Assembly (NCBI RefSeq): GCF_021130785.1
Contig: NW_025777604.1
Span: forward strand, 1-64,000
DNA length: 64,000 nucleotides
Direction: 5' to 3'
Source: Homalodisca vitripennis
Lineage: Eukaryota; Arthropoda; Insecta; Hemiptera; Cicadellidae
A model generated the notes under the pieces. The model ran no database searches, was not told the DNA's origin, and saw only the letters and a program-made list of their open reading frames with translations. The translations under genes and the position numbers were made by a program. Shown here in pieces: positions 11,940 to 22,344 of the stretch (its first letter is position 1; each line of letters opens with the position of its first letter).

Positions 11940-12240
11940 ACTGTACAATATAATATTGCTGTAATATAATATTACTGTACAAAATTTAATTGGGATAAAT
12001 GTGTATTCCTGGAAATATGGAATTGAAAGGGATTTTATGATTTAAAGATATCTTTACTTAGATACAAAATCTCAACCGCGGTTTGTGTATATTTGATTGT
12101 ATAATAGTACAAACTCGCCCCAAGCTTCATAGTTGCTCGCTTCCAAATTTGGGGATAAAAGGGATTTGGTAATTGGTTAAATTTGGAAATAAGATTTCCA
12201 AATTTCACGGTCACAGTTGTATCTAGAGAATCGTGCGGGT
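11940..12240 (+). repeat. Array module G, copy 1
   Basis: This matches 61,080-61,285: 'gtacaaaatttaattgggataa', 'ttaaagatatctttacttag', 'actcgccccaagcttcat', 'ggttaaatttggaaat'. In the 61-kb unit this block directly precedes the leader, so it is the upstream part of the repeat unit. Confidence 0.6.
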
Positions 12241-12479
12241 CGTAATTTTTGCCTAACGCCTGGACTTATAGTATGGTTTTATAAAATAATCAATTTATTT
12301 CGTAGAAAAATTAAGTGATTTTTTAGTAAAACTCGTGGACAAGGAGAATTTGGTGATAAACTAAAGTCCGAGGTAAGGTTTGCCTGGAAGTGAAAAGTAA
12401 TCCGTAATTGCTAATAGCTTATTGTCGATAAAACTGTTGTTTTTACGTTTGTTTGTCAATGATTTAAAAGGCAAGCATG

Positions 12480-12860
12480 GCGTATAAATTATCACTACCG
12501 GGAGGCCGGCAAACCCAGAGACCATATATTTACGTATTTTTAGTAAACCTAGTTACATCGATGACGAGTTTTTTTGGTTAGACCCCATAGCCTAATGGCA
12601 GTGTAATCTGGTTTACTGAGGAAGTTCGCCGAACACGATGTTCCCCGCGTAGGTGACTTCATCAGATACCCTATCATGACAGACACTGACCAATATGTCT
12701 TCTGAGCGTCGAACTCTACTGAGCAGGACTTACAGCTGGCCGTGGGTAAAACAATCAGTGCGAAGGTCGACTCCGTCAAGATCGATTGTCTGATCTTGGC
12801 TCTTAAGACCGGCCATCGAGCACGCCAGATCAGTGGGCTGACGTCGACTGACAAGTAACG
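12480..12860 (-). pseudogene. Isolated G+C-richer island with a 101-codon frame, unidentified
   Basis: A clear compositional island (about 12,480-12,860) carries one open minus-strand frame at 12,549-12,854. The other five frames are closed. The predicted peptide contains PLIWRARWPVLRAK, FALIVLPTASCKSC and YWSVSVMIGYLMKSPTRG. It has several Cys, mixed hydrophobic and basic residues, and no tandem structure. I do not recognise a family. It could be a captured exon, a fragment of a mobile-element protein, or a chance frame in a G+C-rich relic. The ATG is simply the first in the frame, and there is no splice or promoter support. Confidence 0.3.
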
Positions 12861-13349
12861 ACGAAATTTACTCGAGAATACTCCGATCTTTTGATCAGTT
12901 TTAGATATAACTTTAAATACAGTGCACTTAAGTAGGAGAGTTAAAATCCTTTCAAGACATACTTTTTCGAACGGTATTAAACTCCAAATGTAATATAATC
13001 TTCAAGGAAATTATAATTTTTTCCGTCTCAATAAATTTACATCTTTAAGATCTTTTACACATACAGGAAGTTTTATAGAAAAAAACTTGAGTTAATTTAG
13101 TCCATTTTCTCTAATACACAATATTATGAAAATTAAAAAACTGTTCAATATTGTGAGTTAAGCATTTACATAATTACATTCGTACATTCGTACTCTCTAA
13201 ACTGGCTCAGTAATTTGGATTTAGCTTTGTGACGGGAGATTTTAAATATTATTTTTAATTTATGACTCAAGAACTTTGTTCTTACGTACTTTTTAATAAT
13301 TGTAATTTTTAATTAATTTATTTATGGATAGCTGCCTTTGTCCCCCATA

Positions 13350-13351
<2 letters not shown>
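12861..13351. other. A+T-rich, nothing recognised
   Basis: No element or coding frame was seen. Confidence 0.35.

Positions 13352-13411
<60 letters not shown>
13352..13411. repeat. (AT)n microsatellite
   Basis: An uninterrupted run of about 30 AT dinucleotides. Confidence 0.95.
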
Positions 13412-13413
<2 letters not shown>

Positions 13414-13729
13414 GTACTTTGTACTTGTAATAAGATACTTAATAGTTATAATCGTGTAAGTAAAGTGACAATTTATCTGTATTATTGATTACTTGAATGA
13501 TGTCATACCATATTTGTTGATTATGCGGAGGATTTTAAATACAAATAAACAACAGCGTAAAAGATATATCGAACACTCTCCTTATATAATTTATAACATA
13601 CAAAATATATATTACCCATTGTTAGGTATGTAGACAAAATATTCTTAAAATTATGTTTTATTCCAAGTTTGTCTGCTCAGAATTTACGTAAGAATTGAAA
13701 AAGTTTCTGTATTTTGAATTTTGATAAAA

Positions 13730-14300
13730 CACGTGATCTAAACATAAGTAGTTTAATACAGCAGTAAAAACAAATGAAACAGCTGAAAAATACCAAACAG
13801 TAATCTTTATTAAAATTACAGATTTCCATAGAAACTACAAAGAAAAGTTTCGAGATTTCTTAAACATTTTTTTGGACAGTTCAGTTTCCTCTTTCAAAAG
13901 TCATTTAAATCTCCGTAAGTCGGAGAACCACCATCAGAAACAGGATGCGGTGCCCAGGAGCAGGACTGGGACCTACAAAGATGAGTGACTTACTTTTATT
14001 ATTTAGAAATCACAATATCTACTATCACTATCTCTCGTTCCCCAAGCAGTTTATATCATATTTTAGTGACCATTAATCACAGCACAAAACACTGTAACAA
14101 TTCATATTTAGTGATAATGAGAATACAAAGTATGCATATCATAATTTAATATAAACAATTATATATATTTTTTTATTTATTTCAGACTCCTTTCTTGCTT
14201 TTTGGCGCGGTTATATTAATTTACAAACTCCATTTGTTCATGTTGTGTAGAAGTTACTAAACTTGTATCCTCTGTTATTTTACTTACTCTGAACTCAAAG
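13730..14300 (+). repeat. Array unit copy 5
   Basis: 'gatttccatagaaactacaaag' precedes 'cctctttcaaaagtcatttaaatctcc'. The core runs from about 13,918 to 13,981 (ccaccatcagaaacaggatg, 'cccaggagcaggactgggacc'). Here a frame reads CPGAGLGPTKM, close in style to the Gly/Pro reading of copy 1. The donor position reads AAAGATGAGT, lacking GT. The flank 'agcagtttatatcatattttagtg' and 'cacagcacaaaacactg' and a B module near 14,285 (gaactcaaagcgtacagc) complete the unit. Confidence 0.65.
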
Positions 14301-14369
14301 CGTACAGCAGGAAACAGTTTATATTTTTTTCCAAGGAACTGAAACCTGTATGCACTATGGATCTATTGA

Positions 14370-14540
14370 ATATGAATATTGAATATGAATATGAATATTT
14401 ATTTATTTCCTCTCTCATAGTTACAAAGATCTCAATATACATGCAAATACAGGAAATGATCCCCACATGGGCATAGCCTGTGTGTGGAGATCGAGACGCG
14501 ATCAGCAGCATGAATATGTACTCATCAACATAAAAAGTAA
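14370..14540 (-). mobile_element. Probable truncated non-LTR retrotransposon 3' end
   Basis: On the minus strand a G+C-richer stretch (gatctccacacacaggc, 'gcccatgtggggatc') runs into 'gaaataaataaatattcatattcatattc'. That is a short tandem tail of the kind left by several insect non-LTR families. The fragment is too short to assign to a clade, and no protein is left. Confidence 0.4.
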
Positions 14541-14828
14541 TGTAAATCTTCGTATGGAAAAACAACGTAATGACAACATGAAATCCAACTTTTGTATGCT
14601 CGTAATATAAGAAAAAACAAATACTTCATAGCTACAACAAAGCAAGTGTTTTGCAATAAGATTACAGCCAGATAACAACCAGATAACAAACGCAAAAATG
14701 ATAATGTGATAATGGATGATTAATAAGAATATAAACTGAATTTATCTAAAATACGAGATATCGGTTAATTAGGAGGCTTGGAACCTCTCACACACACGTA
14801 CACTCACGCCACACATAACCATCATAAT

Positions 14829-14888
14829 CTCTCTCTCTCTCTCTATTTATCTCCCTCTCTCTCTTCTCTCTCTCTCTCTCTCCCTCCC
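14829..14888. repeat. (CT)n microsatellite
   Basis: Interrupted CT tracts (ctctctctctctctat, ctccctctctctcttctc), continuing into 'ccctcccc'. Confidence 0.9.
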
Positions 14889-14939
14889 CTTATTAACATA
14901 TACATCGTAAAGTAAGACAGAAATAATATTTTAAGCACA

Positions 14940-15409
14940 TGTTTGCCTCCATAGTATGTATAGACAATCACATAAAAGAAAAATCGGTTTAATGTCCGTA
15001 CTAGTAAAGGCGTAAAAAGAGAAACATCAGCTAGAATAAGATGCGATAGCCGTACCATGACAAGGCCTTACATGGATGAGTTACTTTTATAATTTACTGA
15101 TCTAAGTTGTTCTTTATAGTATCTCTTGTTACCCAAGGCAAATTATATCCTAGTTCTAGCAAGACTTAATTACAGCACAAAACACAGGAAGAGTTCAAAT
15201 GTTATGATAATTGAAGTAAATTCTATTTTATTCATTATGCATATGTTTTAATTTCGTGGTTTTCGCTTTTCTTAGAAATTATTTATTCAATGAAATATAT
15301 TTATTCAATTTGTGTATTTTTTGTGTCTTAGGCTGTCTTTAATTCTGTCTGTACCCAAAGTGTGCAGAAAGAATCAATTCAGAACTTAGCAATCCCATGT
15401 ACCAATCTC
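14940..15409 (+). repeat. Array unit copy 6, target of the long LINE
   Basis: Leader 'tgtttgcctccatagtatgtatag'. The core lies at about 15,025-15,075 (atcagctagaataagatgcg, 'accatgacaaggccttacatg'), followed by GGATGAGTTAC in the donor position. The flank reads 'gttacccaaggcaaattatatcctagtt' and 'cagcacaaaacacagg', and the B module lies at about 15,345-15,375 (ctgtacccaaagtgtgcag). The unit stops where the LINE begins. Its continuation should lie right of 20,165, but I could not align it by eye. Confidence 0.6.
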
Positions 15410-15418
15410 ACTTACACT
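15410..15418. repeat. Candidate target-site duplication, left copy
   Basis: ACTTACACT here equals 20,156-20,164 and brackets the LINE. Nine exact bases fit target-primed insertion, although the A+T-rich setting leaves some chance of coincidence. Confidence 0.55.
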
Positions 15419-15590
15419 GTCTGTCCTGTCGCTGTAAACTGTTGGGGGGGGGGGTGGATCCCCTACATCTTTCAAGGTTTCTGCCGGTTAGGCTTTTGCC
15501 TTGTGTCTCGAGGGTTATAGCCCTAGTAGCTTTCGCTACCTGTTAGTTGGGTGCAGTGTCGTGGTGCAGTCGAAGTTGTAGTCGATGTCA

Positions 15591-18235
15591 TCAGTCATCC
15601 ATAGGAAGACGCAGTTAGGGGTCTTCCTGGGCGCGAAGCTCACGGATGTAATCCCACGGTGAGGACTCTGCAGCTTCCTCAAGGCTCGATGTCAGGCCTT
15701 CTACGAAGCTCCTGATGGTAGGGACGTTGGACGAAGCCCTGACTACGGTGTTCCTCACGAACTAGGGCGACCCAGTGGCCCGCCGGAGACACACGCTCTG
15801 GACAGCGAGCAACTGCCTCCTTGCGGTCTTGCAGGTGAGGTGGTACCATGCTGGGGCCGCATATGTGAGCACTGGTCGTATCAGAGCCGTGTAGAGCAGG
15901 ACCTTCGTCCTGGTCGGTAACTTCGTGGAGTTGAGCAGGGGGCCGATGCTGCCGAAGCCCTTCCTCGCTTGGCCACAGGTCCTCTTGACGTGGGGTGTGA
16001 AGGTCAGCTTGGAGTCCAGGAGTACCCCCAGGTACTTGACTGAAGTCTTCCACGGTATGTCGTCGCCGTCCGCTTGTCTCCTTGTCCTCGTGAACTTTAT
16101 GCCTTCACATTTGTCAACGTTGACCTTGACCCTCCACTTGGTCAACCAGGGCTCCAGTAGGTGTAGCTGCCGCTGGATGTAGAACCCAGCCATCCTCAGG
16201 TTGGCAGAAGTGGCCGTGAGAAGCGCATCGTCCGCGTACAGGGAGAGCTGCACTCTCGGAGCGACCGGAAAGTCGTTTGTGTACCACAGGTACAGGATCG
16301 GGCCGAGGACTGATCCCTGTGGCACAACAGATGTCACTGGGCGGGTCGTGGAGGTGAATCGGGCAACGCTGATGGAGAAGGTCCGGAGGTGGAGATAACT
16401 GTGGAGCAGCCGGAAAATCCTGCCAGGCAATGGAGACGATGACAGCTTAAAGAGCAGTCCCTCGTGCAACACCTTGTCGAAGGCTTTGCTCACGTCTATC
16501 AGGACCGAAGTGGAGTGTTGCTTCCTTCCTACAGCTCCGGTGATGTTGTTCAGGACTCTGCGAAGCTGAAGGGTGGTGGAGTGGCCAGTGCCGAAGCCGA
16601 ATTGTTCTGTCCTGATAGACGTGAAGAAATCCTCAGGGAATCTCGCCAAGACGATCTTCTCCAGAATCTTGGAGAGCACAGGCAGGAGGGAGATCGGCCT
16701 GTGGTTCTCCGGGAAGAGAGGGTCCTTGCCGGACTTGGGTATCATGATCACCAGGGCATTCTTCCAGGTGGTCGGGAAGTGAACCAGGCGTAAGCATGAG
16801 TTGAAGATGCAGGTGATCGTGACGATCACCCAAGCCGGCAGGTTCTTCAATGCTGGAGTTCCTAAGGAGTCCGGGCCAGGGGCCTTCTTCGGGCGAAGGC
16901 GGCGTATGTGGTCTTGCACTTCAAGTGTAGTCACAGTTGGCAGTAGGTCGTCTTCGTCAGGTTGGTATTCCTCCAGGAAGTTTTCAATCATTTCGCACGT
17001 GTCCTCGTCGTAGACATCCGCGTGTGGAGAGAATTGGCCTTCCATGGTGTCGGCGAAGGCCTCTGCTCCATCTCCAGGGGAGTAGACAATACCACGCTGT
17101 CCATGAAGTGGTCGGTTGGTCTTCTTCTCCCCTCGAAGTGCCTTGGAGATTTTCCAGATGCCGCCGACACTACCGTCAGCTTGATGTTCCACAAAGTCAT
17201 CCCACGCAGTCGCTCTGTGTTCAGCCAGGAGACGAGAGCACTTCCTGGCCTGGCGGTTGAAGGTCTGCTTGGCGTGGGGACATCGGGACTGCTGGTACTC
17301 CCTTCGCAGTCTGCGACGAAGGCGAATTTCCTCTCTCAACTCCTCGGGTAGAGGTGGAGTGATGTCAGTCCGGGGGAGAGGAGATGACGAGGCCGTCATA
17401 GCTGCTTGGACGATGGAAGTCAAGTCGTTTACTTGTCGGTCTAGCTGGTCCGGTGACTCGGCAAGAGTTGGTGGTGGCCGATGTTTGTCATCGAGGTGGT
17501 TTGCAAAGCGGTGCCAGTTGATCTTGGTGGGACGAGCAGGAAGGAGGATATGATGGCGCTCCGTCGTCCGAGAGGTCGAAGACAACTGGCACGTGGTCTG
17601 ACGAGAGATCAGACGCTGCAAACACCTCGATGTGTCCGTCCAGCGACCCTGCTAGACCGATGTCCAGTATGTCCGGGAGTTGCCGTCCATTGTGATTGTA
17701 GTGCGTGGGTTCCTCAGGTGTCAGTAGTTGGATGTGGAGTCGGTTATCCAGGAGACGGTGGAGACTTCTGCCGTTGGAGTTGGTGTTCCGCCGGCATCCC
17801 CAGTCCAGATGCTTTGCATTGAGGTCCCCAGCAACAAGTGCAGGGGAACCAGGACGCAGCAGGGCATCAAGGCAGCGAGTTTGCAGCGTGTTTCTAGGTT
17901 GGATTGTAGACGGAGGCAATCTCCAGCACGGCTCCGCTGTAGTGGATGGCAATCCGGGTGATCTCAGCTCCTTGGGCAGGGACTTCTGCCAGGAGACGAT
18001 GGGTCACTCGCCGATGCACCATGATCGCCGAGCCTGCGCCGGGTCGGTTGTTCTGCAGCTGCCTATCGGTGCGGTATATCTGGTAATTGGGGATATTGAA
18101 GCGATCTGTCGCCCTGAAGTGAGTCTCCTGTAGAAGAGCGACATCCACATCCATTTCAGTTAGTAGCTGACCGAGTTCCAGCCGCTTGTTTGCCAGCCCG
18201 TCGGCGTTCCAGCTGACAACTCTCAGCTTACCCAT
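15591..18235 (-). pseudogene. LINE ORF2: endonuclease and reverse transcriptase, frameshifted
   Basis: This is the catalytic protein for target-primed reverse transcription. The start at 18,235 begins MGKLRVVSWNADG, the expected first endonuclease motif. LQETH, AGDLNAKH and SSDHVPV follow, all typical of AP-like endonucleases. The reading shifts frame near 17,895 and again near 17,550, then stays open from about 17,621 to 15,762. That segment holds the linker, KKAPGPD, NHRPISLLP, the DVSKAFDKV aspartate, PQGSVLGP and the catalytic LYADD box at about 16,227-16,241, then a thumb with KYLGVLLD. An in-frame TAG lies at 15,762-15,764, and a TAA at 15,615-15,617 cuts the last residues. The truncated copy at 59,857 lacks that TAA and reads on to a TGA equivalent to 15,591-15,593, so the family end is there. 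No RNase H domain is visible. The gene is broken. Confidence 0.88.
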
Positions 18236-20123
18236 GGACGTTGGCGGACAACGTGTCCATGAGGCGTGACATCAACGCCACTATGTTGGTCAGCTGAGTA
18301 AGAATCTGATTTAGTCTTACCTTGAGATCCTGAGGCAGGAGAGAAGCTGGGTGAAAAATCGGCGTGATGTTTTTTGTGGGCGGCTGGGCTTGTAGTTCAG
18401 GGCTGGAAGCAGGCTTAGCTGGCTCAGCACGAGATCTCGGTGTGGGCCTGGGTAGTGTTGGTCTGGCAGGGGCAGGAGTGTCCTCGATTGTTGGGGTTCT
18501 CTAGTTGATGAGAGGCAGGTTGTTGACGTGTCTCGGAGGTTGAGGTCTTCGGAGTTGAACGAGAACGAGCCCCCCGATTTTCCGGCTTCCGAGCTGGGCG
18601 ATGACATTACCGACGCTTTACCATCTCGAAGTCATCTTCCTCCCAGTTTTCAGTGGAGGGCTCCACGGTGTAATCTACCGTGGCAGGAGGGGCAGGAGCT
18701 GGAGCTTCTCGAGGCTTAGGAGGCTCAATCCTGGAAGGTACAGGCCTATGAACCCTCCTGGCAACGGCAGCATACAAGAGCTGCTTCTTGTTTTTGAAGG
18801 TGACACACCCACGGTAGTTGGCAGAGTGGGCCTCTCCAGAATTGCAGCATCTGGCCGGGGTTGAAGCTTCCTTCGGGCAGAGGCTGGACGGATGATTATC
18901 ACCGCATCGTACGCAGCGGAGCTCACGGTGGCAGTGGCTGGAGCCATGCCCAAACCCCTGGCATCGGTGGCACTGGACTGGTCCACTAGCCCTGGTGTAC
19001 TTCCTAACCTCCAGCCTGCAGAAGAACAGAGTCCGGGCGGTGTAGACATCAGCAGGAGGCCGGAGCCCATCGCCTCCACGGAGGGTGATGAGCCACAGGC
19101 TGGTCGGTTGTCCACGTCTTGTCTTCAGGAGCTTGGCCTCCACGATGTCATAGCCATCTCCTTGGAAAGCCTCGACGACCTCTTCCGGCGATAGGGTGGC
19201 TGGGAGACCTTTGATCACCACCTTGAGGAGGCGCTCAGTAGTCATGGCGAAAGTGTGGAACTTCAGCCCCTGTTCCTGTAAGTACCTTTGTAGTTGCCGA
19301 AAGTGGGCCACGGTGCTCGTCTTCAGCCGTAGCGTCCGAGCGGTGCATGTTGCCTCCAGGTCGCCCCTAACCAGCTGTTTGATGGTAACAGCATGGCTGG
19401 CCCATCCTTTGGGGACGTCCATGATGATGGGAGGAATGCGTGGCCCTCGCTCAACGTCCATGTCTTCGCCTGTGTTGGTGTCCATCCGTCGGCTTTTCGG
19501 CGGAAGAGTCGAAGATGGAGCGGCTTGTCGTTTCCGCAGACCCGCGGCAGGACGGCCTGAAGTTCCAGAGTTGGCCTCAGAAGTACCTGGATCCATCAGC
19601 TGGGCAACTGGAGCAGAAGTCCCCGGTGGTGTCAGGTGGCCTTTGGAAAGGCATTTTTGGGATTCCGACCGGCGTGGGTTCCCCTGGCACTTGGTCGCCG
19701 CACCCTGGCAGCTCTCGGGGGTAATCCCGACTTCACCCGGGCCCTGTTTCTCCTGTCCCGGGTGGCACGGCGTTGCTGGGTCGAGATGCAGTCGGCAGGT
19801 CGTGGATGGTCTCCAATGGGCCATCGGAGGTCTCCATCAGGCCGTGGGAGGTCGCTGGGGCAGCAGAAGCCGCAATCCGGGCCTCTTTTTCAGAAGAATC
19901 AACCCCTAAATGTCGAGGTGGATGCTTGACCGGTCAGTAGTCCTTTATTCACGTAAACTTTATGTGGGCTCTTGTTTTTCTTGACTTTTAATCTTCTTTG
20001 ATCTTCTGAGTCTGAACTCTCTGAACATTCTGAGGGTGAATAGTTCTTGTCTTCATCTATATCATCGATATTATCAATCAAAGCTTTAAAAATATTTAAT
20101 CTATTACTATTTTGCTGATCCAT
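18228..20123 (-). pseudogene. LINE ORF1: nucleic-acid-binding zinc-knuckle protein, frameshifted
   Basis: ORF1 proteins coat LINE RNA. The first ATG at 20,123 gives a 74-residue acidic and Ser-rich start (MDQQNSNRLNIFKALIDNI), ending at 19,899. A frame change continues with DSSEKEARIAASAAP. A second change near 19,740 leads into the long frame 18,607-19,824. That segment holds a Pro/Ser-rich linker, a globular domain of the type preceding knuckles in Jockey ORF1, and CCHC motifs CHRCQGFGHGSSHC and CVRCGDNHPSSLC. A third knuckle reads CCNSGEAHSANYRGC and has lost one Cys to Ser. A stop at 18,607 is followed, one frame over, by the rest of the C-terminus (QDLKVRLNQILTQLTNIV), which has one in-frame TAG. 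The gene ends at TAA 18,228-18,230, overlapping the ORF2 start by eight bases (ATGGGTAA). Residues before about 19,925 use markedly more A+T-rich codons than the rest. Confidence 0.82.
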
Positions 20124-20155
20124 TTTTTGGTTAAACTTACTTAATTACCGCATAA

Positions 20156-20164
20156 ACTTACACT
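20156..20164. repeat. Candidate target-site duplication, right copy
   Basis: ACTTACACT matches 15,410-15,418. It sets the LINE 5' end about 32 nt before the ORF1 ATG. Confidence 0.55.
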
Positions 20165-20202
20165 TTGTATTCGCTCATATAATATATATTATATATTTAG
20201 CA

Positions 20203-20243
20203 TAAAATATTTAGCAGATATATTATATCTGCTAAATATTTTA
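20203..20243. repeat. 41-nt perfect palindrome with one unpaired centre base
   Basis: The arms are TAAAATATTTAGCAGATATA (20,203-20,222) and its exact complement (20,224-20,243), with one central T. It begins 39 nt beyond the LINE's candidate target-site duplication. It could extrude as a cruciform or be the remains of two head-to-head element ends. Function unknown. Confidence 0.85.
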
Positions 20244-22056
20244 AAACATATAAGGAGAAATATTTCCTAAATTATTTATAATTGAAATTTTTCTGGCAAT
20301 TATTCAGTTGGATAAATATTCATCTTGAGTAGAAAACAGTTTATGCTAAGTTTTTATGTATAAAACCACTAACTGAATTATGTTTCTTTATTATATTTAA
20401 TAATTTGTTTCAACAGTAATAACCATTTTTAAGATAAATATGGTCTGTGATGTTCAAGTGATTCAATTAGTTACTGACTTTAAAACCAGAGGTGTTTTTT
20501 GAACTATAAGAATTAAGATATAGTCAATTAAAGTAATGAACTATTATAAATACCATATTAAATTTCAATGTCACTTTCAAAATTATACTTTCTACAAACT
20601 AAAATGAGACATTGTGATGAAAAACGTCTCAACTAAAAATAAGAGAACACTCTGCAGAATTAAACCATCACCGAAGTAATTTTAGTCAACATCTTGGTTA
20701 CAATAAGATTTAAATAACTGTAGTAATTAATCTCCAGAAATCGCCAGAGAATTAATATTTATTTTTTGTAGGTTCACTAACTCAACATTTAAGGTCGATA
20801 GTTTTTACGCAGTTTTAGGTGTACGATTACTTAAATTAAAAAAACTTGTACATGCGACGAGTAAAGGTGGTATTTAGATTTGAATAAATGAAATGAAAAT
20901 CTTTTTTTGCAAATTAAAGGTTATGAACGGTTTCGAGTACTGTATTTTTCTATTTCGGGGATACGCATTCTTAGGAATACATTATGTAAAATGTAAATTG
21001 CATTGAGCATGTATTTATCGATAGAGACTGTTCTTATATAACTATTTAAAACAAGAACACTCCTCAGTTTAGATATGCTCAGACACCCTCCAGTCATTAA
21101 ACCTGTATTATTTCACAATGACTTTAATTACAAGGAGGTAGGAGTACGCCACAACACCTATTACAAAAGCTTCACTGAAATTGCATGCACAATTTAAAGT
21201 ATACGGCTCACTTTATAATTGAGATATATGGAAGACTTTTTTATCCTCCAGCAGACAAAAAATAAACTTTTTCAGCCTACTGAGTAAAAGGATTTGGTAA
21301 CGCTCAGACGAATTCTCTTGAGGGAAATGCACCACAATAGAACTCGTTCTTCTCTAAGGAAAAACTATTTATAAAAGGTTTTATTCATCCTTTTTCGAGA
21401 TAACAACCAGATACATATAACTGTTCCCATAGAGTTAAGTTTTACAGCTGGGTTTTAATAATAACACTTACGGTCAGTTAGTAGGGTTACGAGTAACTAC
21501 AACTTAAAATTGCGCTAAAATGTAGTCTTGTCTCATTGTATAAAAACACTTTTTCCTATTATTCTCCCATTTTTCTTTATAAATACGTTGCATGTATTGA
21601 TATTTTAAATATCAAGATCTCGTATCATTGTATTTAGCAAATGTACTAAATTATTTATTCTACTTCGTTCTCATTACAATTACAGTTCCACATAAGACGA
21701 ATGTGAAACATTTACAAATCCTTAGCCATAACCAATGGAACAATATGAACTATCATCGGTATGTTGCCTATAATACAATTTTGCATGTATTCCTTTAAAA
21801 TTTTAAGCTAAAAGTTCATAACCTCTACAAGATATGATGCAGTTGGACTGAGAGATGGACAGAGACAATGGGACAGACAGATAGACAAGTAGAGAGACAT
21901 TACATTTTTCAGCATCACGAATGATACGATTCGTTAACGCTAATCCCGTAACCAAACAAAAATAAAATATACTACTGGAAGTAATGAATTCATATGTTTT
22001 CTTGTTAAAATGTACTGATGTAGAAGAAATCATAAAAAAAAAATATAAATTAGGAA
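20244..22056. other. A+T-rich, mostly unrecognised
   Basis: A short piece near 20,450-20,520 (ggtctgtgatgttcaagtgattcaattagttactgac) resembles array module H. The rest shows no coding frame or repeat that I can support. Confidence 0.35.
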
Positions 22057-22344
22057 GTTAATTCCGATAACGTTCAAAACTCTAGCCTGCTAACTAGGCG
22101 TATCCACAATAGTGCTACCGGCGAATCAAATTCTTCTTGGAGGGACAGGCTTCAAGCCGGACAAGTCTGAGCAATAACAGGTCTGTGATGCCTTTAGATG
22201 TCCTCGGCCGCACGCGCGCTACACTGAAGGAATCAGCGTGTCTTCCCTGGCCGAAAGGCCTGGGTTATCCGTCGAACCTCCGTGCTAGGTATTAGGGCTT
22301 GCAATAGTTCCCCGTGAACGAAGGATTCCCAGTAAGCGCGAGCC
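22057..22344 (+). pseudogene. 18S ribosomal RNA fragment (3' domain)
   Basis: The sequence matches the conserved 3' major domain of eukaryotic small-subunit rRNA in order: 'gttaattccgataacg', 'ctctagcctgctaactag', 'gagcaataacaggtctgtga', 'ggccgcacgcgcgctacact', 'gaaggaatcagcgtgt', 'ccctggccgaaagg', 'gaacctccgtgctagg' and 'agtaagcgcgag'. Only about 290 bases are present, with substitutions and small losses (for example a changed stretch after the 'gctaactag' helix). It is therefore a displaced, non-functional piece, not an rDNA unit. An A-run precedes it on the left. The flanks are ordinary A+T-rich DNA. Confidence 0.9.

Larger units (their letters stand above)
15419..20155 (-). mobile_element. 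Near-full-length, degenerate Jockey-clade LINE
   Basis: This non-LTR retrotransposon is read on the minus strand. A very short 5' leader (about 30 nt) comes before ORF1 (zinc-knuckle protein), then ORF2 (apurinic-type endonuclease plus reverse transcriptase), and a short 3' untranslated part ending near 15,419. The element is G+C-rich against an A+T-rich host. Candidate 9-bp target-site duplications flank it. The 3' end after 'cagcgac' carries a GACA-like short tail, whereas its two truncated relatives have GACTT-type tails. Frameshifts and stops in both genes make it non-autonomous. The Jockey-clade call rests on ORF1 architecture (a conserved domain before CCHC knuckles) and the absence of a visible RNase H domain. 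A phylogeny has not been run. Confidence 0.85.

Noticed and set aside
13352..13411. Replication origin or regulatory element at the long AT run
   Set aside because: A pure dinucleotide microsatellite explains it, and nothing nearby supports a special role.
16633..16833. Extra minus-strand frames overlapping the reverse transcriptase
   Set aside because: They lie out of frame with the segment holding NHRPISLLP and LYADD and contain no motif of their own.
18605..18610. TAATG stop-start overlap at the end of the long ORF1 frame
   Set aside because: It looks like a reinitiation site, but the ORF1 C-terminus continues one frame over (QDLKVRLNQILTQLTNIV) to 18,228. The stop is therefore a frameshift product, and the real junction is ATGGGTAA at 18,228-18,235.
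15925..19909. Many plus-strand frames opposite the LINE (up to 237 codons)
   Set aside because: They are antisense shadows of G+C-rich ORF1 and ORF2. The endonuclease, reverse transcriptase and zinc-knuckle motifs all lie on the minus strand.
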